Source: Actinophytocola sp035995025
GTDB taxonomy: Bacteria; Actinomycetota; Actinomycetes; Mycobacteriales; Pseudonocardiaceae
Direction of reading: 5' to 3'
Length of the DNA: 64,000 nucleotides
Assembly: GCA_035995025.1 (NCBI GenBank)
Contig: DASYKY010000027.1
Location: forward strand, 1 to 64,000
A program made the translations under genes and the position numbers. The notes beneath the pieces are model-generated. The model did no database searches, was not told where the DNA came from, and saw nothing but the letters and a program-made list of their open reading frames with translations. Positions 43,729 through 52,073 of the stretch are shown here, piece by piece; the first letter of the stretch is position 1; each line of letters starts with the position of its first letter.

Positions 43729-45237
43729 TCAACGGCGCTTTCCGTGTAGCAGCGTGATCAGCTTGGCCACCGTGGCGTCGGTTTTTGCCGTGCGGTTGAA
43801 CGTCGTCAGCAGCAGGGGCGCGCGGAATCGCTGGCGGGCGATGGCCTTGGGGCGGGCGAACTCGCGCAGGCCCTCCGGGCCGTGGATTCGCCCGAAGCCG
43901 GAGTCGCCGATGCCGCCGAACGGCAGGGACGGGATCCCCGCGAAACTGATGACTCCGTTCACCGCGGTCATCCCGGACCGCAGGCGGCGGGCCAGCTCCA
44001 TGCCGCGTGCCTTCGAGAAGACCGTGGACGCCAGGGCGTACCGGGAGTCGTTGGCCTTCGCGATCGCCTCGTCCATGTCGCGGACCTTCGCGATCGTCAG
44101 CGTCGGGCCGAACGTCTCCTCGCGCACCGCCGCCGAGTCCTCCGGAACGTCGACCAGCACAGTCGGCTGGACGTACCGGTCGCCGACCGCGTCCTCGCCG
44201 CCGACCAGCGCGCGGCCGCCCCGCGAGAGGGCGTCCGCGATGTGCCGCTTGATGATCTTCAGCTGGGCCGGCATCGTGATCGGCCCGATCTTCGCCTCCG
44301 AGTCCGAGCCCGCGCGCACCGTCGACGCCACGTCGACGACCTTCGCGACGAACTCGTCGTAGACCTTCTCGTGCACGTACACGCGCTCGACGCCCACGCA
44401 CGTCTGGCCGGCGTTCGACATGCCGCCCCACACCGCCGCGTCGGCCGCCGCCGTGAGGTCGGCATCCGCGTCGACCAGCAGCGCGTCCTTGCCGCCCGCC
44501 TCGATGAGCACCGGTGTCAGCGTCTCCGCGCACGCGGCCATGATCTTCTTGCCGGTCGCGGGCGAGCCGGTGAACGCGAGCTTGTCCACCCCGGCCCGGC
44601 ACAGCGCCGCCCCGGTCTCGCCGAAGCCCGTGACCAGCTGGAACACCGGCCGCTCCGGCACCACCTCGGCGAACGCGTCCGCCAGCCACCGGCCGACACC
44701 CGGCGTGTACTCCGACGGCTTGAACACCACCGCGTTGCCCGCCGCGAGCGCGTACGCGATGGAGCCCATCGGCGTGAACACCGGGTAGTTCCACGGCCCG
44801 ATGACGCCGACGACCCCGAGCGGCTGGTACTCGACGGTCGCCGCCTGGTTGGCCATCAGCAGCCCGGCCGACCGGCGCTGCGAGCCCAGCACCTTGCGCG
44901 CGTGCTTCGCCGCCCACGCCGTGTGGTCGATCGCCAGCACGATCTCCAGCATCGCGTCGCCGTGCGGCTTGCCGGTCTCCGCGTGCACCAGCTCCGCCAG
45001 CTGCGCGGACCGCCGGGTCAGCACGCCCTTCCAGCGCTGCAGCCGTTCCTCGCGGCCGGCGAACCCGAGCCCCGCCCACCAGGACGCCGCCGCGCGCGCC
45101 TCTGCGACGGCCGCCTCCACGTCGGACGCGGAGTGCACCGGGTGCGTGCCGACCACTTCGTCGGTCGCCGGGTCGAGCGACTCGAACGTCGCGGTCGGCT
45201 CGGCGGTGACGGCGGACTCGGCCTGGACGCTGGTCAT
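43729..45237 (-). CDS. Aldehyde dehydrogenase family protein (succinate-semialdehyde dehydrogenase-like)
   Basis: 502 residues. NAD(P)-binding VVGVIGPWNYPVFTPMG (about residue 135), FKPSEYTPGVG, catalytic Glu in LIEAGGKDALLVDADADL (about 245) and catalytic Cys in GGMSNAGQTCVGVERVYV (about 282). The C-terminal tail (about 440-502, LLLTTFNRTAKTDATVAKL) extends past the usual end, as in actinobacterial SSADH homologues. The ATG at 45237 follows GGGAGG. Substrate unproven. Confidence 0.9.
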   Translation of the reverse strand: MTSVQAESAVTAEPTATFESLDPATDEVVGTHPVHSASDVEAAVAEARAAASWWAGLGFAGREERLQRWKGVLTRRSAQLAELVHAETGKPHGDAMLEIVLAIDHTAWAAKHARKVLGSQRRSAGLLMANQAATVEYQPLGVVGVIGPWNYPVFTPMGSIAYALAAGNAVVFKPSEYTPGVGRWLADAFAEVVPERPVFQLVTGFGETGAALCRAGVDKLAFTGSPATGKKIMAACAETLTPVLIEAGGKDALLVDADADLTAAADAAVWGGMSNAGQTCVGVERVYVHEKVYDEFVAKVVDVASTVRAGSDSEAKIGPITMPAQLKIIKRHIADALSRGGRALVGGEDAVGDRYVQPTVLVDVPEDSAAVREETFGPTLTIAKVRDMDEAIAKANDSRYALASTVFSKARGMELARRLRSGMTAVNGVISFAGIPSLPFGGIGDSGFGRIHGPEGLREFARPKAIARQRFRAPLLLTTFNRTAKTDATVAKLITLLHGKRR

Positions 45238-45307
45238 GCGGTCCTCCCTGGTCGGCTGCCACCTCACGCTACTCGTCGGTAGCGGGCGGCGCGACTAGCC
45301 TGGCGCC

Positions 45308-45949
45308 GTGCGGATCACTCACTTCGGCCACTCGTGCGTGCTGCTCGACACGGGCTCGACCCGGCTGCTGTTCGACCCCGGCGTGTTCTCCGCGGGCTTC
45401 GAGGAGCTGCGCGACCTCGACGCCATCCTGATCACCCACCAGCACTTCGACCACCTCGACGCCGAACGGCTGCCGGCGCTGGTCGCGGCGAACCCGAAGG
45501 TAACGCTGGTCGTGGACCCGGGCTCGGTCGAGGAGACCGGCAAGCTCGGCCTCTCCGCCGAGCGCGTCGCGCCGGGCGACTCGCTGACGCTCGGCGGCGC
45601 GGCGGTCTCGGTGGTCGGCGGCGAGCACGCGATCATCCACCCGTCGGTGCCGATGCCGCCGAACATCGGCTACGTCGTCGACCACGGCGCCTTCTACCAC
45701 CCGGGCGACGCGCTGTTCGTGCCCGAGCAGAAGGTGGACGTGCTGGGCCTGCCGACGGCGGCGCCCTGGCTGAAGACCGGCGAGGCCGTCGACTTCCTGC
45801 GCGCCGTCGGTCCGCGCGTGGCGGTGCCGATCCACGAGGGCCTGCTGAACGACACCGGCCGGCAGCTGACCTACGGCTGGTTCTCCCGGATGGTCCCGGA
45901 CGGCGGCACGGTCGCGGTGCTCACGCCGCGCGCGCCGACTTCCCTCTGA
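45308..45949 (+). CDS. MBL-fold metallohydrolase (UPF0173-like)
   Basis: 213 residues. Starts ITHFGHSCVLLDTGSTRLLF, with metal motif THQHFDHLD (HxHxDH, about residue 57), a later His in GEHAII, D in YHPGDALF and H in VPIHEGLL, which together form the two-metal site. Resembles the UPF0173/YtkL-type beta-lactamase-fold hydrolases; substrate unknown. GTG start at 45308. Its 3' end overlaps the converging DUF2334 gene by 29 bp. Confidence 0.88.
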   Translation: MRITHFGHSCVLLDTGSTRLLFDPGVFSAGFEELRDLDAILITHQHFDHLDAERLPALVAANPKVTLVVDPGSVEETGKLGLSAERVAPGDSLTLGGAAVSVVGGEHAIIHPSVPMPPNIGYVVDHGAFYHPGDALFVPEQKVDVLGLPTAAPWLKTGEAVDFLRAVGPRVAVPIHEGLLNDTGRQLTYGWFSRMVPDGGTVAVLTPRAPTSL

Positions 45950-46643
45950 CCAGCAGCTCGGGGTAGGTGAGCGCGCCGGCGCCGTGGTGTAGCGCGATGT
46001 CCACAGCGTCGAGCAGTGCCTGGCGCGGACCGGAGCGGACGAGGTCGGCGGTGTCGACCGCCAGGCGCACCAGCCCGCCGCGACGGGCGGTCCTGGCCGC
46101 GCCCATGACGAGCGCGAAGCACCACCACGGCTCGGTCCGCTCGCCGAACCCGAAGCCCAGCACACGTCCCCTGTGGATGGTCCCGGCGCGCAGGTCGCGC
46201 ACGCTGACGAGGTCGGCGCACATCGCGAATCCCTTGCGCCGCAACGCGATCACCGTGCCCGGCGAGGCGAGCCAGCGCGGCGGCACGAAGCCGTCCGGCC
46301 GCAGGGCGAGGCGTTCCATGGTGGTGCCCGCAGCGATCAGGCGCAGGCCGGCCTCATGCGCGGGCAACGCGGCGAACTCGGCGCGCCGCCGCCCGACGAT
46401 CGCACGCGGCTCGCTGTTGTGGTCGTAGCCGTGCTGCAGCAGCGCGTCGCCAGCGGCGCGGCGTTCGCGGACCCAGTCGAGGACCGGGGCCGGCTGGTCG
46501 GTGCCGGCGACCCGCGGGGCCAGCAGCAGCGACAGCGGCACGCCGCGGGCGGCGAGCTCGTCGCTCAGTTCGGCTCCGCGGTCCAGCGTCCTGGCGTTGA
46601 TTCCCGACAGCGACACGAGCATTTGGGCGGTCACGCTCCCCAT
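45921..46643 (-). CDS. DUF2334 polysaccharide-deacetylase-like protein
   Basis: 240 residues. Begins MLVSLSGINARTLDRGAELS, with GVPLSLLLAPRV and GDALLQHGYDHNSEP (the His/Asp metal segment of deacetylase folds, about residue 75) and FVPPRWLASPGTV (the second conserved loop). The family is related to carbohydrate esterase 4, but its substrates are not known. The start is uncertain: ATG at 46643, GTG at 46634 or ATG at 46622. GGGGAG lies between the first two. Convergent overlap with the MBL gene. Confidence 0.75.
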   Translation of the reverse strand: MGSVTAQMLVSLSGINARTLDRGAELSDELAARGVPLSLLLAPRVAGTDQPAPVLDWVRERRAAGDALLQHGYDHNSEPRAIVGRRRAEFAALPAHEAGLRLIAAGTTMERLALRPDGFVPPRWLASPGTVIALRRKGFAMCADLVSVRDLRAGTIHRGRVLGFGFGERTEPWWCFALVMGAARTARRGGLVRLAVDTADLVRSGPRQALLDAVDIALHHGAGALTYPELLVRGKSARAA

Positions 46644-46707
46644 GACGCCATGCTCGGATGACGGCGGCCTGACGCCGAGGTGACACGCCAGCACCGATCG
46701 GGCGAAC

Positions 46708-47523
46708 CTATCCGGCGCGGGCAAAGAGGACGAGCACCTGGTCACCGGGTTCGGCGCCGAACTCGTTCGCCGCCGAGCCGCCGTCGATGGCGAGCGCGAC
46801 CCGGCCAGCGGAGTCGACGTAGACGAGCAGGGTCTCCTGCCCGGCGTCGTGGAAGGTCCGGCCGACGTCGGCGGTGACGGAGCGGCCGCCGAGGTTGACG
46901 TGCGCGGAACGGCCCGGGTGCGCGCCGGCGGCGTCGAGGTCCGCGCCGGTGGCGGCGAGCTGGATGTTGCCGAAGTTGTCGATGGCGCGGATCTCGGTGG
47001 TCAGCTTTCCGTGCTCCACCAGGGTTTCCGGCTCGGGGATGCGGACGAGCGACGCGACGTCGAGCGCGGCGCCGAAGTTCTCGGGCGCGATGCCGGCGGC
47101 GAGGTGCGCGGCGGCGGGGGCGAAGACGTCGCGGCCGTGGAAGGTCGCGGAGACGCGGGAGAGCTGGTAGGCGGGCTCGGTGAGCTCGTAGGCGCCGCGG
47201 ACACCGCCGAGCGCCTCGGCGGCGGGGACGAGCAGGCCGTTGTCGGGTCCGACGAGCAGTCCTTCGGCGACGACGAGGACGACGCCGCGCCGGTCGGTGC
47301 CGACGCCCGGATCGACGACCGCGAGGTGCACGGCGGACGGCAGGTAGGGCACGGTCTGGGCGAGGATGGCCCCGCCGCGGCGGACGTCCTGCGGCGGCAC
47401 GGTGTGGCTGACGTGCAGGACGCGAGGCCCGGGCGCGACCCGCGCGATGACCCCCTCGCAGGCCGCGACGAACCCGTCGTCAATGCCGTAGTCGGTCGTG
47501 AACGAGATCCAGTCGTACCCCAT
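46708..47523 (-). CDS. SAM hydrolase (SAM hydroxide adenosyltransferase, DUF62)
   Basis: 271 residues. Opens WISFTTDYGIDDGFVAACEG, then VLHVSHTVPPQDVRRGG, LAVVDPGVGTDRR, VGPDNGLL and FHGRDVFAPAAAHLAAG, the order of the SAM-dependent chlorinase/fluorinase and DUF62 family. Most members hydrolyse S-adenosyl-methionine to adenosine and methionine with the Asp-Arg-His set (D in TTDYG, R, H in FHGRD) and are not halogenases. No chlorinase-specific loop is evident to me. The ATG at 47523 follows CTGTGGGG. Repeat copy II lies just upstream. Confidence 0.88.
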   Translation of the reverse strand: MGYDWISFTTDYGIDDGFVAACEGVIARVAPGPRVLHVSHTVPPQDVRRGGAILAQTVPYLPSAVHLAVVDPGVGTDRRGVVLVVAEGLLVGPDNGLLVPAAEALGGVRGAYELTEPAYQLSRVSATFHGRDVFAPAAAHLAAGIAPENFGAALDVASLVRIPEPETLVEHGKLTTEIRAIDNFGNIQLAATGADLDAAGAHPGRSAHVNLGGRSVTADVGRTFHDAGQETLLVYVDSAGRVALAIDGGSAANEFGAEPGDQVLVLFARAG

Positions 47524-47539
47524 CCCCACAGTCTGACCG

Positions 47540-47702
47540 ACCCCGAACCTCCCCCGCGCGCACACGCGCGTGCAGAACGCAAGAAACGCAGACCCCCACC
47601 CTGTCCCGGGGGCGTCCCTCGATGCCAGTCTACCGGCACCCCCCGACAAAACGGCTGGTCACGCGCTTCCTGTGGACAACTCGCGCGGTTGTGGACAAGT
47701 CA
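47540..47702. repeat. Dispersed DnaA-box repeat, single copy II
   Basis: Non-coding, near-identical to 22841-22988 apart from a small insertion near 47556-47575 and a few substitutions. It has exact TGTGGACAA boxes at 47671-47679 and 47690-47698, again 19 bp apart, and its right edge again merges with the stop codon (TCA on the plus strand) of the minus-strand gene to its right. Confidence 0.85.
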
Positions 47703-48500
47703 GAGCGCGAGCGGGTCGCCGACCGCGATCTCGCCCGCTTGGTCGACCGCCAGCTTGATGCCGAAGCTCACGCCGCCGTCCGGGTCGCGGCGGAACGTGG
47801 CCAGGGTGCGGAGCGGTTCCGGGCCTGCCTTCTCGCCGCTGGCCTGGTCCACCATCGTGACCTGGCAACGGACGTCCGGCTTCACGTACCGCAGCCGCGT
47901 GCTGCCGACGCCGAGCACCCCCCAGCCGTCCTCCGCGAACGGTGCCGGCACGTCGCTCACCACGATGTTCGGGCGGAAGCGGGCCATCGGCACCGGCTCG
48001 GCGCCGCGCTCCAGGATGCGTGCGTTCAGGTCGTCCAAAGAGGACAGCGTGGTCAGGTGCAGCGGCGTCGAGTCGGCGTACGCGATCGGGCCGTGGCGCT
48101 CATCGACGCGACGCTCGTGGTCGTCCGGCACGCGCATCAGCCGCACCGGCTCGCCGAGCACGGCGCTGCCCCACTCGGCCGCGTCGTCGCCCTGGTCGAC
48201 GCCGAAGCCCGCCCACTTGTGCACGGTGACCGGCACGCGCGGACCGTCGCCGCGCACGTCGACGGTCACGTCGCCGTGCCCGGGCGCGGCGAGCGTCAGC
48301 TTGGAGCCGTCGTGCACGACGGCCGGCCGCACGACCGCGAGCCGCGGGGTCCGGCGCTGGCTGCGGAAGGTGCCGTCGGGCGCGACGAACATGAAGGCGC
48401 GGTCGTGCACGGGCCCGGTCCCGACGACGTCGAGCCGCGGCATGGACACGCCAGCACAGCCCTTGACCGGGTAGTAATGCAACGCGGATACGGTCGCCAC
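47700..48500 (-). CDS. MOSC-domain protein
   Basis: 266 residues with an N-terminal beta-barrel MOSC_N part (VSALHYYPVKGCAGVSMPRL, FMFVAPDGTFRSQRRTPRLA) and a C-terminal MOSC domain (FRPNIVVSDVPAPFAEDGW, RCQVTMVDQASGE with a conserved Cys, LRTLATFRRD). The layout is that of mARC/YcbX-like proteins that bind sulfur or the molybdenum cofactor. The GTG at 48500 gives the usual VxxLHxYPVKGC start; upstream sequence is not protein-like. Partner reductase not in the window. Confidence 0.88.
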   Translation of the reverse strand: MATVSALHYYPVKGCAGVSMPRLDVVGTGPVHDRAFMFVAPDGTFRSQRRTPRLAVVRPAVVHDGSKLTLAAPGHGDVTVDVRGDGPRVPVTVHKWAGFGVDQGDDAAEWGSAVLGEPVRLMRVPDDHERRVDERHGPIAYADSTPLHLTTLSSLDDLNARILERGAEPVPMARFRPNIVVSDVPAPFAEDGWGVLGVGSTRLRYVKPDVRCQVTMVDQASGEKAGPEPLRTLATFRRDPDGGVSFGIKLAVDQAGEIAVGDPLAL

Positions 48501-48519
48501 CCGACCACGGTAACCGGCG

Positions 48520-49947
48520 CTACAGGATGGCCGCTGGGGAATATCCCGCGGCGCCCTCGAAGCGGCCGACCACCTCGCCGACCCGCTTGACCACGGCAGC
48601 GACCTGCGCACCCGCCACGCCGGTGAACGACAGCCGGTCGGCCAGCAGCTCGTCGAGGGCCGCCCGGTCGAGCGGGATGCGCGGGTCGGCGGCGAGCCGG
48701 TCGAGCAGGTCGTTGCGCTCCTGGCCCTGCTCACGCATCGCGAGCGCCGTTGCGACGGCGTGCTCCTTGACCGCCTCGTGCGCGGTCTCCCGGCCGACGC
48801 CCGCGCGGACCAGTGCCATGAGGACCTTCGTGGTGGCGAGGAACGGCAGGTACCGGTCCAGCTCGCGGGCGATCACCGCCGGGTACGCGCCGAAGCCGTC
48901 GAGCACGGTCAGGAACGTCTCGAGCAGACCGTCGAGCGCGAAGAACGCGTCCGGCAACGCGACCCGGCGCACCACCGAGCACGACACGTCGCCCTCGTTC
49001 CACTGGTCGCCCGCCAGCTCGCCGGTCATCGAGGCGTAGCCGCGCAGGATCACCGCGAAGCCGTTGACGCGTTCGCTGGAGCGGGTGTTCATCTTGTGCG
49101 GCATGGCGGACGAGCCGACCTGGCCCGCCCGGAAGCCCTCGGTCGCGAGCTCGTGGCCGACCATCAGCCGGATCGTCTTCGCCAGCGACGACGGCGCGGC
49201 GGCGAGCTGCACGAGGGTGGACACGACCTCGTAGTCGAGCGAGCGCGGGTAGACCTGGCCGACCGAGTCGAAGACCCTCGTGAACCCCAGGTGCGCGGCC
49301 ACCCTGCGCTGCAGCTCGTCCAGTGTGGACAGATCGCCGCCGAACAGGTCGAGCATGTCCTGCCCGGTGCCGACCGGGCCCTGGATGCCACGCAGCGGGT
49401 AGCGCTCGAGCAGACCGTCGAGGCGCTCGAACCCGACGAGCAGCTCCTCGGCGGCGGACGCGAACCGCTTGCCGAGCGTGGTGGCCTGCGCGGCGACGTT
49501 GTGCGAGCGGCCGGCCATGACCAGGTCACCGTGCTCGGCGGCGAGCGTGGCCAGCCGGGACAGCACGGCGACGACCCGGGCGCGGACGAGCACCAGCGAG
49601 TCGCGGATCTGCAGCTGCTCGACGTTCTCGGTGAGGTCGCGCGAGGTCATGCCCTTGTGGATCTGCTCGTGGCCGGCGAGCGCGCTGAACTCCTCGATTC
49701 GCGCCTTGACGTCGTGCAGCGTGACCCGCTCGCGGGCGGCGATCGAGGAGAGGTCGACCTGGTCGGCGATCCGCTCGTAGTCGGCGATCACCCCGTCGTC
49801 CACCGGGACGCCGAGGTCGGCCTGCGCCTTGAGCACCGCGATCCACAACCGCCGCTCGAGCCTGATCTTGTGCTCGGCGGACCAGAGGGTGGCGAGCTCG
49901 GCCGAGGCGTAGCGGTCGGCGAGGACGTTGGCGATGCGCGGCTTCAC
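48520..49947 (-). CDS. purB: Adenylosuccinate lyase
   Basis: 475 residues. Cleaves SAICAR to AICAR and adenylosuccinate to AMP. Superfamily signature GSSAMPHKMNTRSSERVNGF (about residue 280, with the catalytic Ser loop), GHEQIHKGMTSRDLTEN (about 95) and GRSHNVAAQATTLGKR with the catalytic His (about 150). GTG start at 49947. Minus strand, 19 bp after the MOSC start in map order. The preceding purine gene purC is not found in the window. Confidence 0.95.
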   Translation of the reverse strand: MKPRIANVLADRYASAELATLWSAEHKIRLERRLWIAVLKAQADLGVPVDDGVIADYERIADQVDLSSIAARERVTLHDVKARIEEFSALAGHEQIHKGMTSRDLTENVEQLQIRDSLVLVRARVVAVLSRLATLAAEHGDLVMAGRSHNVAAQATTLGKRFASAAEELLVGFERLDGLLERYPLRGIQGPVGTGQDMLDLFGGDLSTLDELQRRVAAHLGFTRVFDSVGQVYPRSLDYEVVSTLVQLAAAPSSLAKTIRLMVGHELATEGFRAGQVGSSAMPHKMNTRSSERVNGFAVILRGYASMTGELAGDQWNEGDVSCSVVRRVALPDAFFALDGLLETFLTVLDGFGAYPAVIARELDRYLPFLATTKVLMALVRAGVGRETAHEAVKEHAVATALAMREQGQERNDLLDRLAADPRIPLDRAALDELLADRLSFTGVAGAQVAAVVKRVGEVVGRFEGAAGYSPAAIL

Positions 49948-49970
49948 GTTTGCCCAGCTTACCTAGGGCG

Positions 49971-50558
49971 TCAGGGGGCGAGGAACTCGCGCAGCATGCG
50001 CCGGGCCGCCCCGCGCGGGTCCGGGTCGACCTCGATCAGCGCGTTCACCACGGAACCGTCGACCAGCGCGATGAGGTGCTCGAGCCGGCGCTCGTCGACC
50101 TCGATGCCGGACCGGGCGAAGACCTGCAGCAGCAGCCCGCGCAGCTCGGCACCCAGCGTGTGCATGAGCGGCCGCAGGTACGGGCGGCGGAACGTCGCGA
50201 CCAGCCGCTCGTAGCGCAGCAGCACCAGCTCGGCGTCCCGGTCGCCGGCCGGCGGGCCCAGCAGCTGGTCCAGCATCAGCTCGACGACCGCGTCGACGCC
50301 GCGCGGGCGGGCCGGCAGCGCGGCGAGCTGCGCGGTGCCGCGGACCAGCTCACCGCGGGCGTGATGCTCGACGGCGGCCGCGATCAGCTCGTCCAGCGAG
50401 TCGAAGTAGTAGGTGGTCGACGACAGCGGCAGGCCCGCCCGCTCGGCGACCGCGCGATGGCGAACGTGGTCGAAGCCGCGCTCGATCAGGAGTTCCGCCG
50501 CCGCCTCGGCCAGTGCCTGGCGGCGGCGTTCGCCCTTGGGTGTGCTGGCGGCCGTCAT
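49971..50558 (-). CDS. TetR-family transcriptional regulator
   Basis: 195 residues. N-terminal helix-turn-helix AVAERAGLPLSSTTYYFDSL (about residues 37-56) after RRQALAEAAAELLIERGFD. The C-terminal ligand domain is the TetR_C type (VDAVVELMLDQLLGPPAGDR). ATG at 50558. It lies 23 bp after purB in map order; both are on the minus strand, so it could read through into purB. Target unknown. Confidence 0.88.
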   Translation of the reverse strand: MTAASTPKGERRRQALAEAAAELLIERGFDHVRHRAVAERAGLPLSSTTYYFDSLDELIAAAVEHHARGELVRGTAQLAALPARPRGVDAVVELMLDQLLGPPAGDRDAELVLLRYERLVATFRRPYLRPLMHTLGAELRGLLLQVFARSGIEVDERRLEHLIALVDGSVVNALIEVDPDPRGAARRMLREFLAP

Positions 50559-50603
50559 GTCCGAACAGATCGTGCCAGGTCGCCGTCACCGTCGGCGCAA
50601 CTG

Positions 50604-51380
50604 TCAGAGATCGTCGGCGATCTCGTTGGCAACCTGTTGTACCTCGTCGCCGAACGGGGCGATCTCGCCATCCATCCGCGGCTCGCTGACGACCACGACC
50701 ATCCGGCCGTCGGCCATGGTGGCAGTGGCCTGCTGGGCGCCCTTCGGGAGGTTGCTCCATTCGGGTGACGGCTGGTCCGACGGCACGACGACGGCCGAGA
50801 AGGAGCCCGACTGGCCGCTGTCGACGACGCGGAACATGGCTCCCACGGAACCCGGAGGGCAGACCAGCTCGACGGACTCTGCGCTGGTCGCGGTGATTTT
50901 TGCGGCGGCCGGGAGCTCGCCCGCGAGGGCAGCAGCGAGCTCCCGGTCCGCCTGTTGGCACCCGCTAGGGGTGCTACCGGGCCCCGCAGGCCCGGCGTCC
51001 CCACTCGAAGGGCGGCCCTGCTTCCGCGTCTCCGAGGGGGAGTTCTGGGGGACGTTCTCACGCTCCGCTTTCGGAGAGTCAGCATCGCCCTCTTGTGGTA
51101 ACTCGTACGGAGCAGCGCTTGTGTTACTGCCCGCGCCTGCCGCGCTTGAGTCATTCGTCTGTTCGGCCGAGTGTGGCCCTGTCCACAATGCCATGCCGAG
51201 CGCCGTCGCGCTCGCCAGGAGCACCACACCAAAGGCTGAACCCGTGAGAATTCCGTTTCGCCGGCGGATGCGCTGGCGTTCCGACTCGCGGGAGATGTCG
51301 CTCTCGTCGAACGACGGCGGCGGCGTGTCGGCGACCACGTCGTGCAGCAGCTCGGCCAACTTACGCTCGTCCATCGACAT
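50604..51380 (-). CDS. Single-pass membrane protein linked to the sigma factor (possible anti-sigma factor)
   Basis: 258 residues. A short cytoplasmic part (MSMDERKLAELLHDVVADTP, about 1-42), one membrane helix (GILTGSAFGVVLLASATALG, about 43-63), a Ser/Gln-rich linker, and an outside domain of about 130 residues with two Cys (SGCQQADRE, ELVCPPGSV). Position next to a SigE-type sigma gene, 24 bp away with a clear GGAGGTGG site, suggests an anti-sigma role, but it lacks the HxxxCxxC zinc motif, so this is inference. Confidence 0.7.
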   Translation of the reverse strand: MSMDERKLAELLHDVVADTPPPSFDESDISRESERQRIRRRNGILTGSAFGVVLLASATALGMALWTGPHSAEQTNDSSAAGAGSNTSAAPYELPQEGDADSPKAERENVPQNSPSETRKQGRPSSGDAGPAGPGSTPSGCQQADRELAAALAGELPAAAKITATSAESVELVCPPGSVGAMFRVVDSGQSGSFSAVVVPSDQPSPEWSNLPKGAQQATATMADGRMVVVVSEPRMDGEIAPFGDEVQQVANEIADDL

Positions 51381-51404
51381 CCACCTCCTCCGTCAACTCG
51401 TCCG

Positions 51405-51923
51405 TCACATCGCCGACTTGAGGTCGTCGGCGGTGTCCCCGAGTGCCTCCCGCAGTGCGGTCAGGCCCCGGGACGTCTGGCTCTTCACGGTGCCCTCGGA
51501 GCACTTCAGCGCCTCGGCCGTGCCCGCGACGTCCAGTCCTTCGAGGAACCGCAGCACGAGCACCGCCCGCTGCCGCGGTGGCACCCGGCGCAGACCGTCG
51601 AGCAGTGCCGCGCGCGTGGCGACCGTGTTGCCGATCTCGCCGGCGGGGTGCGGCACGTCCGGCACCTCGTCGACGAACCGTTCCCGCCGCCAGGGGCGCC
51701 GGGACTCGTCGATCACCGCGCGCACCAGCGTCCGGCGGACGTAGGCGTCCAGGGCTCCTCGGTCCCGGATCTTTCGCCATCTCCGGTGCAGCGCGACGAA
51801 CGCGGTCTGCGCGAGGTCGTCCGCGCGGTGCCAGTCGCCGCAGAGCAGGTACGCGGAACGTCGCACGGCATCCCGCCGCGCCACGAAGTACTCCGCGAAG
51901 TCCTGCTCGTCGCGCTCTTCCAC
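51405..51923 (-). CDS. SigE-family RNA polymerase sigma factor (ECF)
   Basis: 172 residues. Region 2: FAEYFVARRDAVRRSAYLLCGDWHRADDLAQ (read in parts, residues about 8-38) ending in LAQTAFVALHRRWRKI. Region 4: RVPPRQRAVLVLRFLEGLDVAGTAEAL and CSEGTVKSQTSRGLTALREAL. These are typical of the SigE-type (SigM/ECF41-like) group common in Streptomyces. GTG start at 51923 with GGAGAG upstream. It lies 24 bp before the membrane protein at 50604-51380, likely cotranscribed. Confidence 0.9.
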   Translation of the reverse strand: MEERDEQDFAEYFVARRDAVRRSAYLLCGDWHRADDLAQTAFVALHRRWRKIRDRGALDAYVRRTLVRAVIDESRRPWRRERFVDEVPDVPHPAGEIGNTVATRAALLDGLRRVPPRQRAVLVLRFLEGLDVAGTAEALKCSEGTVKSQTSRGLTALREALGDTADDLKSAM

Positions 51924-52073
51924 GCGGACTCTCTCCGCTCGTCGTCTGCATACCGGGGACGGAACTTGTGCGCTCCACGGTTGCACGGACCGTCAGTCGA
52001 GATTCACGCCACCCCCAGAGACGTCCGAGGTGCCCGTGAGGATGCCTGTCACGCCATGTGGTGTGATCGGATC

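Noticed and set aside
46708..47523. A fluorinase or chlorinase
   Set aside because: The sequence fits the far more common SAM hydrolases (DUF62); no halogenase-specific insert is evident.
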